Part shown: one piece after another, positions 9,306 to 18,042 of the stretch
How the letters are laid out: every line of letters begins with the position of its first letter
Position numbering within the stretch: position 1 is the first letter of the stretch
Assembly (NCBI RefSeq): GCF_004352915.1
Contig: NZ_SJSY01000064.1
Coordinates: 1 to 64,000 of the forward strand
DNA: 64,000 bases
Origin: Flavobacterium zhairuonense
GTDB lineage: Bacteria; Bacteroidota; Bacteroidia; Flavobacteriales; Flavobacteriaceae
Direction: 5' to 3'
Translations under genes and position numbers: made by a program
Notes under the pieces: generated by a model
What the model saw: the letters and a program-made list of their open reading frames with translations, nothing else
Database searches by the model: none
What the model was told of the DNA's origin: nothing

Positions 9306-11330
9306 ATGAAAAATAAAATAATTCCTTTTTTGGTATTTGCTTCTTTTGCAGCTGTTTCTTCTGCACAAACAAAAAAAGCTCCAGCATATGTTGAAAGGGT
9401 TTTCGAAGAAATTCCGTTAGGACAAATCAAGCCTTCTGGCTGGCTGAAAGAGCAGCTTTTGGTCATGTCAAATAATTCGACAGGACATATTGATGAGATT
9501 TATCAAAAAATCCAAAATGATAACGGTTGGCTTGGTGGAAAAGGTGATGGCTGGGAAGAAACGCCATATTGGTTGGACGGTGCTGTTCCGTTGGCCTATC
9601 AAATTGATGACAAAGTTCTAAAAGAGAAAGTTTTAAAGTATATCAATTGGACGATTGAAAACCAACGACCTTCGGGATATTTTGGCCCAATTACAAAATG
9701 GGAACGTGAAACTGGAAATAAAGTTGACGTTCAAAACAGCGATAAAGGCGAAGATTGGTGGCCCAAAATGGTCATGCTAAAAGTCATTCAGCAATATTAT
9801 ACTGCAACAAATGATACTAGAATTTTGCCTTTTATGACGAAGTTTTTTGATTATCAAATAAAAACTTTGGATAAATCACCAATCGGAAAATGGACAGAAT
9901 GGTCAGCTTCTCGCGGAAGCGAAAATATTCAGATCGTGCAATGGCTTTATAGTATTAATAAAGATAAAAACCTTTTGACTTTAGCCGAAAAAATAAAACA
10001 GCAATCTTTTGAATGGAGCAAATGGTTAGGAAATCGTGACTGGGTTATTACAGCAGCAGTAAATCCAAACGGTGATCACTGGATGCGCAGACACGGTGTA
10101 AATGTGGCAATGGCACTCAAAGAACCAGCTGAAAATTATTTAAGAACAGGCGATTCAACTTATTTGAAAAATCTGAAAACAGGTTTCAATGATTTGATGA
10201 CGCTCCACGGTCTTCCAAACGGAATTTTTTCTGCCGATGAAGATCTTCACGGAAATGCTCCAACACAAGGAACAGAACTTTGCGCCATTGTTGAAGCTAT
10301 GTACTCACTAGAAGATATTATCGGAATTACGGGAGAAACTTCCTACATGGATGCACTGGAGCGAGCAACTTTTAATGCAATGCCATCGCAAACTACTGAT
10401 ACATATAATGAAAAGCAGTATTTTCAAATGGCAAACCAAATTGAAATTCAGCGTGGTGTTTACGCTTTTTCTCTTCCTTTTGATCGCCAAATGAATAATG
10501 TTTTGGGAGCAAAAAGTGGTTATACCTGCTGTTACGCCAATATGCATCAAGGTTGGACAAAATTCACACAACATTTATGGTACCGAAATAAAAATAACGG
10601 GCTTGCTGCTTTAGTTTACAGTCCGAATGTGCTTTCTACAACAGTTGGTTCTGAAAATCAAAAAATCACAATTACCGAAAATACACAATATCCATTCAAT
10701 GAAAATATTGATTTTCAGATGGAAATGAAAAAAGTAGTTCAATTTCCTTTTCAATTACGCATTCCCGTTTGGTGTACAAATGCTGAAATTTTTATTAACA
10801 ATCAAAAAGTTGATTTTAAAGCAATAAACGGAATTGTGACTTTAGATAGAAAATGGAGTAACAAAGACAAAGTAACTTTAAAACTTCCAATGAAAGTTAG
10901 TGCTTCTTCTTGGGCAGATAATTCAAAAGTAATCGAAAGAGGGCCATTGGTTTATGCGCTAAAAATGAATGAAACTTGGGGTAAAGGAAACCAAGAAAAT
11001 GAAGGGGAGTATTTTACCTTAAACTCAACGTCAAATTGGAATTACGGTTTATTGGAAGAATCAGTTAAAAATTTAGAAAAAGATGTTCAAGTAAAACAAA
11101 TTGGCTTAAAAGAAAATTTCAAATGGAATTTAGCTAACGCTCCAATTGAAATTTCCATAAAATCAAAGCAAATTCCAGATTGGAAAGCGGTAAATGGTTT
11201 GGCATATTTGCCCGTTTCCGGAAGAGACGGTGTTTATAAAGGAAATGTAAGTAATGTTCAGGAAACTATTACTTTAGTTCCAATTGGTTTTACAAAATTG
11301 AGAATTGTAGCATTTCCTTTGGTAAAATAA
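9306..11330 (+). CDS. GH127-type (DUF1680) glycosidase, probable beta-L-arabinofuranosidase
   Basis: The protein has 674 aa and a signal peptide ending near SSAQ, so it is periplasmic or exported. I chose the ATG at 9306 because it begins a clean signal peptide; the in-frame extension to 9225 runs through the terminator hairpin. The DUF1680 (alpha/alpha)6 barrel carries the GH127 zinc-thiolate site: Glu324 and Cys326 in TELCAI and the pair Cys408-Cys409 in YTCCYAN. In characterised GH127 enzymes the equivalent Glu and three Cys hold zinc, and one Cys is the nucleophile. Sequence details such as EETPYWLDG differ from the other two GH127-type genes here, so this is a separate subgroup and its linkage specificity may differ. 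Activity on beta-L-arabinofuranosides is inferred from the family. Confidence 0.85.
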   Translation: MKNKIIPFLVFASFAAVSSAQTKKAPAYVERVFEEIPLGQIKPSGWLKEQLLVMSNNSTGHIDEIYQKIQNDNGWLGGKGDGWEETPYWLDGAVPLAYQIDDKVLKEKVLKYINWTIENQRPSGYFGPITKWERETGNKVDVQNSDKGEDWWPKMVMLKVIQQYYTATNDTRILPFMTKFFDYQIKTLDKSPIGKWTEWSASRGSENIQIVQWLYSINKDKNLLTLAEKIKQQSFEWSKWLGNRDWVITAAVNPNGDHWMRRHGVNVAMALKEPAENYLRTGDSTYLKNLKTGFNDLMTLHGLPNGIFSADEDLHGNAPTQGTELCAIVEAMYSLEDIIGITGETSYMDALERATFNAMPSQTTDTYNEKQYFQMANQIEIQRGVYAFSLPFDRQMNNVLGAKSGYTCCYANMHQGWTKFTQHLWYRNKNNGLAALVYSPNVLSTTVGSENQKITITENTQYPFNENIDFQMEMKKVVQFPFQLRIPVWCTNAEIFINNQKVDFKAINGIVTLDRKWSNKDKVTLKLPMKVSASSWADNSKVIERGPLVYALKMNETWGKGNQENEGEYFTLNSTSNWNYGLLEESVKNLEKDVQVKQIGLKENFKWNLANAPIEISIKSKQIPDWKAVNGLAYLPVSGRDGVYKGNVSNVQETITLVPIGFTKLRIVAFPLVK

Positions 11331-11557
11331 TTAGGAATTTTAGACAGTGTTTAAAATTTGTTCTCAATAAAGTTTGGTCGAACCCCAGCGGGGTAAAATA
11401 TTTATAGAAATTTCAATAACACAAATGAAAGAGCTCCAGCGGAGCGACATATATTCGGAACAATGATAAATATGTCGCTCCGCTGGAGCTTTATATAATA
11501 AACGTCAATTCTTTGCTATAAATATTGCGCTTCTCCGAAGCTTATCAAAAAAACAAG
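11331..11557. repeat. Intergenic palindromic repeat
   Basis: A perfect 20-bp inverted repeat has arms at 11432-11451 and 11471-11490, with AGCTCCAGCGGAGC in the left arm and a 19-bp loop. Just before it a shorter palindrome, ACCCC-AGC-GGGGT, lies at 11382-11394. Both are GC-rich islands in AT-rich DNA and resemble the dispersed REP-like elements of flavobacterial genomes. No open frame is present. Confidence 0.6.
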
Positions 11558-11587
11558 AGCTGTCTCAAAAATGAGACAGCTTTTTTT
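11558..11587 (+). terminator. Intrinsic terminator after the first GH127-type gene
   Basis: The 9-bp stem AGCTGTCTC / GAGACAGCT (11558-11566 and 11573-11581) has a 6-nt loop and runs straight into a T tract. It separates the first GH127-type gene from the next transcription unit, whose promoter should lie in 11588-11782. Confidence 0.85.
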
Positions 11588-11782
11588 ATATCATTAAAAG
11601 CGAATAATTAAAAAATGTTTTACGAATTTTTTAGTTAACAAAAGAATACTATAAAGAATTAAGAATTTATTGGTTTTGGTACGAAAAGTCGTAATTCTGA
11701 AACAATTCGAATGCTTGTTTTTTGGGCTAAAAATTACCTTAGAAGTCTATTTACTAATCTATTAACCCAAATTACAACCATT

Positions 11783-14700
11783 ATGAAAAGAAGATTACAT
11801 TTTAATCTGCCTTTTCTTTTTCAGAAAAAAAAGGACCATTTCCGAAAAGAAAACAGGCAGTCGAATTTTAGATTTTATCGTTTAGCTGTTCCGCTCTTGC
11901 TGTTAATCAATTTGATTTCGGCGCAAACAAAAACAATTTCAAAAGCGGACTATTATGACAAAACTTTAGCCATGCTTATTGGAAGTTGTGGCGGAGTTGT
12001 AACGGGATATGAATACTTAAAAGTGTACAATACTCCTGATGGATTTTATCAAGCCGGCGCGACAGTAAAACAACCAGTTGAACCACTTTTGGGACTTCCT
12101 GATAGCTGGTTTGTTTTATTGAATGGAACTTTAGGCGGAACCACAAAAGACGAATTCAATTATTTTTCAAATTACGAAGATGGAAAAATTTATTCAGATG
12201 ATGATCAGCATGTTGAAGTTTTCAATCAGCATATTTTAGAAAAATTCGGACCATCGGTTGCTTATCAAGATATTCGAAAAGAATGGATTGATCACGATTT
12301 GAGAGATTTTGGAGGAACTTCAGATGCTTTGGGTTTACTGTCAAGCAAAAATTTGATTGCGCCTTTATTCGGAAAAAGAGAAAACGGAAATAATGGGCAC
12401 TGGCTTCCAGAATGTTACATCGAACACGAAATGATGGGCGCTAATTTCCCTGGATTGCCATATAAAGCGGCAGAATATGTAGAGAAATTCTCAAGTATGT
12501 CTGGGCAAGGCGAGGCATTAACTTGGGGACAATATTGGGCCGCCGCACACGCAATCGCTTATTTTGAAACTGATGCCAGAGTTGTACTTCAAAAATCGAT
12601 GGAAGTTGTTCCCGGAAACAGTTGGATTCGTGGTATGTATGATGTTGCAGTAGCATTACATCAAAAATATCCAACAGATTGGCGTGCAGCGGTTCGAGAA
12701 TTATGGACGGAAAAATACCGTAATTTCTATGCCGTTGGTTACGATAAAATTATGTTGTTGAGCGATGTCAATCACGGAACAGGATTTTTGGCCATTTTAT
12801 ATGGACAAAACGATTATATGGAAACTTTGAAAATCTGCTCATTGGCTGGAGGTGACGGTGATTGTACTGCCGCCAATGTCTGCGGAATGATGGGAATCAT
12901 CAAAGGAATGGCTGGAACGCCACAAGAATTCTTAGATCATATTTACAAAAATGGGACCGGAGTTTGGATCAACGATACGGCGCACGGTTTACATATGCAC
13001 AAAGATTTTCCGAGAGACAGCAAATTCACAGATTTGGCAGCTCAGTTTCAAAGAAATGCAGAACGCATCATGCGCGCAAATGATGCGACTATTACAGGAA
13101 GCTCATATATTATTAAAAATGAAACCAGCATTGCAAAAGTTTCATCTGTCAATTATGATTTTGAAAAAGGCGATTTGACCAATTGGAATATTTGGAATTC
13201 GGCAGGAAGCAGCAATACCATTTGGGCCGAAAAACAATACAATGCCACTACAAAAGCAAGTTTGGCAGCGACAGGATTGTATAAAGGAACTGTTATTACA
13301 GACTCTAATACGTCTGAAGCAAAATTGTATCAAACGATTACAGGCTTAAAACCAAATACAACCTACAAAATCGAAGGTCGAATTAATAGTGCGGCAGGAA
13401 GAGAAGCTCGTTTTTATGCTGAAAATTATGGTGGAAATTATGTTTATGCTTCGGTTTTAAATGGCTTGACAGCTTTTCCGTATAAATATCTTTATATCAA
13501 AACAGGAGCAACAAATACTTCTGTAGATGTTGGACTTCATGCCGTTGCGACTACCAATGCGAGCAAATGGTGTAATATTGATGACATTGTAATTACTGAA
13601 GTGCCAACAATTCCGATAACAACTTATGAAGCTGAAAGTGCCGTTTTAGCTGGTGGCGCAAGTTCTGCGACTTCTGCAAGTGCAAGCGGAACAAATTATG
13701 TAACAGGTTTGTCATCGGCAAGTGCATCAGTTGCTTTTAATGTAAATTCAGATTATAAAGGCGAAAAATTGGTTCGTATTTATTATGCGAATTCAGGAAA
13801 TAAAATTTTGCAAGGAATTGAGCTAAACGGAATTAATATCGGGAACGTCGAATTTATGGATACCGGTGCAACGGCAGCATTTTCTCAAAATTATATTGAA
13901 GCGTTTCTGGATTTGAACTTAGGAACAAACACAATCAAAATTTTAGGAGCAACAAACGGTGTAAACATTGATAAAGTTGATGTCTTGAATTCGTATAACG
14001 GAACAAAACCTGGTGACGATTCTGATATTATTTCTGGCGGAATTTATAAAATTACTGTTCGTCATACGGGTAAAAGTTTGAATGTGAATGGTGTTTCAAA
14101 TGATAATGGCGCCTTGTTCAGTCAATGGGATTATGTGGGCGGAGCAAACCAAAAATTCAGAGTTGAAGCTTTAGGGAATGGATCATATGCAATTTATGCC
14201 GTTCATAGCAATAAAGCGGTTGACGTTTTAGGTTCATCTACAGCAAATAATGCATCAGTTGGGCAATGGGATTATGTGCATGGCGGTAATCAGCAATGGG
14301 GAATCATCAGCTTAAATAATGGCTTTTATAAATTAGTCAACAATCATAGTGGCAAATGTTTGGAAGTAACGGGCGCCGGAACTGTAAACGGAAGTTTGGT
14401 AACACAAAATGATTATGCAAACGCCAATAATCAGCAGTGGAATTTTGAGAAAATTGGCGACGCAACGACTCCAGTTTCTAGAGGAATCTATAAAATCGTG
14501 AATCGTAACAGTGGAAAAGTAATTGATATTGCGGGAGTTTCTCAAAACAATGACGCGGCTGTTTCGCAGTGGGATGATTTAGGAGGAACAAACCAGAAGT
14601 TCCAATTAGAATTAACTTCTGGTGGTTACTACAAAATCACGGCTTTGCATTCTAATAAAGCTATCGGAATTGCAGCTTCATCAACCGCAAATGGTGGCGT

Positions 14701-15220
14701 TGCAACCCAAAGAGAATATATTTACGGAAATAATCAACAATGGAGTATTGTCCCTGTAACTGGAAATTATTTCAAAATAATTAATCGTTTAAGTGGAAAA
14801 GCACTTGAAGTTCCGGGTTCAAGTACGACGAACGGAACTCAATTAGCACAGTTGGATTCTGGTACAGCAAACAATCAACAATGGACTTTTGTAAAACTAG
14901 ATAATGGCCAAGGTGTTTTGGCAAAACCAGGAAAAACAGAAGAAGTTTTAGCGGTTGATGAAGCTGAAATTCAAAATAATGAAATCAAAATAACCGTTTT
15001 CCCAAATCCGACAAAAGGATTGGTGAATGTTTTGGTTTCAAATCCGCAAGAAGAAATTAGTATTCAAGTTTATGGAGTGAATGGAAAACAGATTTACAAC
15101 AAATCATACGACTTTGAAAATTCAATAAATTTAGACTTAAACGATCTTGCAAAAGGAATTTACATTTTAAAGGTTAAAACCGGAAACAAGATTTCGACTC
15201 AAAAAATTATTCTGAATTAA
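11783..15220 (+). CDS. Secreted ADP-ribosylglycohydrolase-like protein with two ricin-type lectin domains and T9SS sorting tail
   Basis: This 1145-aa multidomain secreted protein starts at the ATG at 11783. A basic leader of about 35 residues precedes the hydrophobic signal core ending in ISAQ. Residues about 45-430 resemble the ADP-ribosylglycohydrolase (ARH) fold, with metal-site motifs SDDDQ (about 139) and GGDGDCTAA (about 358). A Gly/Ser/Thr-rich beta-sandwich region follows; its second part, starting TYEAESAVLAGG (about 614), looks like a CBM35-type module. Six repeats ending in NQKF or NQQW form two ricin-type beta-trefoils (about 755-900 and 905-1050). The C-terminal 80 residues (VFPNPTKG to KIILN) are a type A T9SS sorting domain. 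The third metal ligand, usually Thr or Ser, is Cys. Its place in an arabinofuranose PUL suggests a furanosidase rather than a protein de-ADP-ribosylase; this is inference. Confidence 0.85.
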   Translation: MKRRLHFNLPFLFQKKKDHFRKENRQSNFRFYRLAVPLLLLINLISAQTKTISKADYYDKTLAMLIGSCGGVVTGYEYLKVYNTPDGFYQAGATVKQPVEPLLGLPDSWFVLLNGTLGGTTKDEFNYFSNYEDGKIYSDDDQHVEVFNQHILEKFGPSVAYQDIRKEWIDHDLRDFGGTSDALGLLSSKNLIAPLFGKRENGNNGHWLPECYIEHEMMGANFPGLPYKAAEYVEKFSSMSGQGEALTWGQYWAAAHAIAYFETDARVVLQKSMEVVPGNSWIRGMYDVAVALHQKYPTDWRAAVRELWTEKYRNFYAVGYDKIMLLSDVNHGTGFLAILYGQNDYMETLKICSLAGGDGDCTAANVCGMMGIIKGMAGTPQEFLDHIYKNGTGVWINDTAHGLHMHKDFPRDSKFTDLAAQFQRNAERIMRANDATITGSSYIIKNETSIAKVSSVNYDFEKGDLTNWNIWNSAGSSNTIWAEKQYNATTKASLAATGLYKGTVITDSNTSEAKLYQTITGLKPNTTYKIEGRINSAAGREARFYAENYGGNYVYASVLNGLTAFPYKYLYIKTGATNTSVDVGLHAVATTNASKWCNIDDIVITEVPTIPITTYEAESAVLAGGASSATSASASGTNYVTGLSSASASVAFNVNSDYKGEKLVRIYYANSGNKILQGIELNGINIGNVEFMDTGATAAFSQNYIEAFLDLNLGTNTIKILGATNGVNIDKVDVLNSYNGTKPGDDSDIISGGIYKITVRHTGKSLNVNGVSNDNGALFSQWDYVGGANQKFRVEALGNGSYAIYAVHSNKAVDVLGSSTANNASVGQWDYVHGGNQQWGIISLNNGFYKLVNNHSGKCLEVTGAGTVNGSLVTQNDYANANNQQWNFEKIGDATTPVSRGIYKIVNRNSGKVIDIAGVSQNNDAAVSQWDDLGGTNQKFQLELTSGGYYKITALHSNKAIGIAASSTANGGVATQREYIYGNNQQWSIVPVTGNYFKIINRLSGKALEVPGSSTTNGTQLAQLDSGTANNQQWTFVKLDNGQGVLAKPGKTEEVLAVDEAEIQNNEIKITVFPNPTKGLVNVLVSNPQEEISIQVYGVNGKQIYNKSYDFENSINLDLNDLAKGIYILKVKTGNKISTQKIILN

Positions 15221-15241
15221 AAACAAATCACTTTTTTCATC

Positions 15242-15280
15242 CAAAATCCGCGAGTTCTGACTTGCGGATTTTGTTTTTTA
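15242..15280 (+). terminator. Intrinsic terminator after the ARH-lectin gene
   Basis: CAAAATCCGC at 15242-15251 pairs with GCGGATTTTG at 15264-15273, extended by a G-T wobble, and is followed by a T tract. The rest of the gap, 15281-15597, is AT-rich with no gene. It presumably carries the promoter of the next enzyme operon, but I see no clear consensus. Confidence 0.8.
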
Positions 15281-15597
15281 AATCCATTTGAAACCGAATT
15301 TGAAAAAAAGTAGCATTTGAAACATTTTGATTGCTTTTTTAGTGAAAAAATCATTGATTTTTTTATTGAAAAAGCTATATACGATGCGGTTTAAGAAAAG
15401 AATAGGTAGTGAAAATTCAAAATATTGAAATACCTCTAAAAATAACTGTTTTGGCACAAAAGGACTAAAAAATGAGAAAATAAGACCGCCAAATTGAAGC
15501 TAATTTTAATTTATTTGAACTTTTGAGATACATGAAATTGGACATTTTAATTTCAGAAAGAACTCCCATCTCACAAAACTGATAAACATAAATTTTG

Positions 15598-18039
15598 ATG
15601 AAAAAGAATCTTATTACGGCACTTTTGCTTTCGAGTGCTTTCAGCATTTCGGCACAAGAAAAAAACAAATATATAGTCAAAGAAAATGGTCCAATTGTTT
15701 GGAAAGATTTTCCGTTAAATGATACCAGATTGCTTGAAAATAGTCCGTTTTATCATGCGATGAAATTGGATCAGAAATACCTTTTAGGAATGGATGTCAA
15801 CCGAATGCTGAACGGCTACCGAAAAAGAGCTAATCTGCCTTTGTTAGGAAATTATCCAGGATCTAATCAGCCGGAAAATACACGACCAGGGGAAATGCCA
15901 CATTATATTTCGGGAATTGCTTTAATGTATGCGCAGACGGGAGATTTGGAATACAAAAAAAGAGTCGATTATATGATGGCTTCTTTAAAAGAATGCATCG
16001 ATATTATCAATAAAAACAACCCAGATCAGAATTATATTTTGGGAAGAAAAAATTGGGACAATCCGCTACATGATTTGGCGAATGGAAAAATAACTTTGGA
16101 TGGTGGAGACGAAACCAATTATCCTTGGGGCGGAATGGGGAATTTTTGGTACGTTGTTCATAAAGATTTGGCCGCGTATCGCGATTGCTACATTTACTGT
16201 AACAGCGAAATTGCTTTCGAATTATTAAAAAATGAGGGTTCTAGAATTGCTGATTTTGCCTTAAAAGCCAATCCTGATTTATTTGATGATATGTTGGATA
16301 TCGAACATGGTGGAATGAATGAAGTTTTTGCAGATTTATATGCTTTGACTGGCGAAAAAAAATACATGGAAACGTCAATGAAATTTAATCATCAAAAAGT
16401 GATTTTGAATACGGCTTTAGGAAATGATGTTTTATACGGAAGACACGTAAATATGCAAGTTCCCACTTTTGCAGGAACAGCCAGACAATATCAGCTTGAC
16501 GGAAATAAAGTCAGTAAAGACGCGACCTTTAATTTCTTGGATCAAATGTACGCGCAACATAATCATGTTATTGGCGGAAGCGGGCGTTACGAGCGCTACG
16601 TTCAGCCAGGCGATGAAACCAAAGGTTTAGGCTTCACTTCTGATGAAACTTGTGCGACTTACAATATGCTAAAAACAGCCAGAACAGCTTTTGAAGTCTC
16701 GGGCGATTTGAAACATTTAGATTATTTTGAACGTGCGCTTTACAACCATATTTTGGCTTCGCAAGATCCTGATTCTGGTGGCGTGACCTATTACACTTCA
16801 TTAATGCCGGGCGGATTTAAATCATATAGTGATGGCTATAATTTGGAAAAAGTCTGGTGCTGTGTTGGAACAGGCATGGAAAATCACGCGAAATATGGTG
16901 AATCGGTTTTCTTTCATAATAAAGAGGATTTATTTCTGAATTTATTTATTCCGACAACTTTAAAATGGGAAGAAAAAGGATTAGAAATCAGCTTAAAGAC
17001 TAATTTTCCAGAAGAAGATATTATTAATTTAGAAATCAATGAAAACAAATCTTTTTCAAATAAATTAATCGTTCGTTATCCATCTTGGGCAGGAAAAGCA
17101 AAAGTTTGGATCAACGATAAAGAAGTTTCTTTTAATGGAAGAGTGGGAGGAACAATTGAACTATCAAACAATTGGAAAAAAGGCGATAAAATCAAAATTG
17201 AAATGCCTCAGAATTTCTGGATTGAAAGATCAAAAGACGAACCCAATTTAATAACCATTATGCGCGGACCGTTAGTGATGGCAGCAGCGCTAGGAAAAGA
17301 CAAAATGCCGGGAAGCGATTTGGTAAGTTACGCCATGCATTACAACAATTGGGTAACGCCTCAAAATGATATTCCGTCGCTATTGGCTTCAGAAACTGAT
17401 ATTAATAATTGGATTGTTCCTGTTGCTGGAAAAAAAATGGAATTCAAAACGAAAGGCGCAGGAATTTTAAATGGAAAATCAAACGAGATTACTTTGATTC
17501 CGTTTTATCAAATGCATCATCAGCGTTATTCGGTTTATCTGAAAATGTTTTCTAAAGAAGAAATAGCCGAACGTCAGAAAATTGTAAGCGATGAAATTGA
17601 TGTTTCTTCAGAATTAGACGAAAAAAAGCATAAATTGAACGCTGGCAATTCGACCCGAATTTTAGAAAAAGACGCTAGGCATTTCTGGGAAAACAATCGT
17701 TATGGACGCAGCGTTTCTAAAAATGAAAGTTTTTCATACGAAATGAAAGCAAATGAAAAAGCTTCAAAGCAATTTTTGACCGTAACGTTCTGGGGAAGTG
17801 CATCAAACGGAAACGGAATTTCAATTTACGCCGATGATCAGCTTTTGAGCACAGAAGATTTGGGAGAAAAACAGCCTTTGCAATATTATGAGAAAAGCTT
17901 TGAATTGCCTGAAAGCCTGAAGGGAAAAAAGAACGTGAAAATCACCTTCAAAGTCCCTGAAAACCATACAGCTGGAGCAGTTTACAGCTTGAAATTATCT
18001 TCGGATATTTCAAAATTTAAAGGATATTTATTTTATTAG
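15598..18039 (+). CDS. GH127/GH146-type (DUF1680) beta-L-arabinofuranosidase, large form
   Basis: The protein has 813 aa and a signal peptide ending SISAQ. I take the ATG at 15598; the TTG codon just before it is not needed. The catalytic barrel begins with the GH146-like opening FPLNDTRLLENSPF and has the four zinc/nucleophile residues: Glu350, Cys352 (DETCAT) and Cys421-Cys422 (WCCVGTGMENH). After the barrel come beta-sandwich domains and a C-terminal DUF4986/DUF6805-like portion (about 690-813). It is the first gene of a tight run: the next gene starts 3 bp after its stop. The expected reaction is release of beta-linked L-arabinofuranose in the periplasm; the exact linkage is not readable from sequence. 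Confidence 0.87.
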   Translation: MKKNLITALLLSSAFSISAQEKNKYIVKENGPIVWKDFPLNDTRLLENSPFYHAMKLDQKYLLGMDVNRMLNGYRKRANLPLLGNYPGSNQPENTRPGEMPHYISGIALMYAQTGDLEYKKRVDYMMASLKECIDIINKNNPDQNYILGRKNWDNPLHDLANGKITLDGGDETNYPWGGMGNFWYVVHKDLAAYRDCYIYCNSEIAFELLKNEGSRIADFALKANPDLFDDMLDIEHGGMNEVFADLYALTGEKKYMETSMKFNHQKVILNTALGNDVLYGRHVNMQVPTFAGTARQYQLDGNKVSKDATFNFLDQMYAQHNHVIGGSGRYERYVQPGDETKGLGFTSDETCATYNMLKTARTAFEVSGDLKHLDYFERALYNHILASQDPDSGGVTYYTSLMPGGFKSYSDGYNLEKVWCCVGTGMENHAKYGESVFFHNKEDLFLNLFIPTTLKWEEKGLEISLKTNFPEEDIINLEINENKSFSNKLIVRYPSWAGKAKVWINDKEVSFNGRVGGTIELSNNWKKGDKIKIEMPQNFWIERSKDEPNLITIMRGPLVMAAALGKDKMPGSDLVSYAMHYNNWVTPQNDIPSLLASETDINNWIVPVAGKKMEFKTKGAGILNGKSNEITLIPFYQMHHQRYSVYLKMFSKEEIAERQKIVSDEIDVSSELDEKKHKLNAGNSTRILEKDARHFWENNRYGRSVSKNESFSYEMKANEKASKQFLTVTFWGSASNGNGISIYADDQLLSTEDLGEKQPLQYYEKSFELPESLKGKKNVKITFKVPENHTAGAVYSLKLSSDISKFKGYLFY

Positions 18040-18042
18040 AAT

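Noticed and set aside
15465..15680. 71-codon minus-strand frame ahead of the second GH127-type gene
   Set aside because: It overlaps the start of a confident gene and reads as random AT-rich translation.
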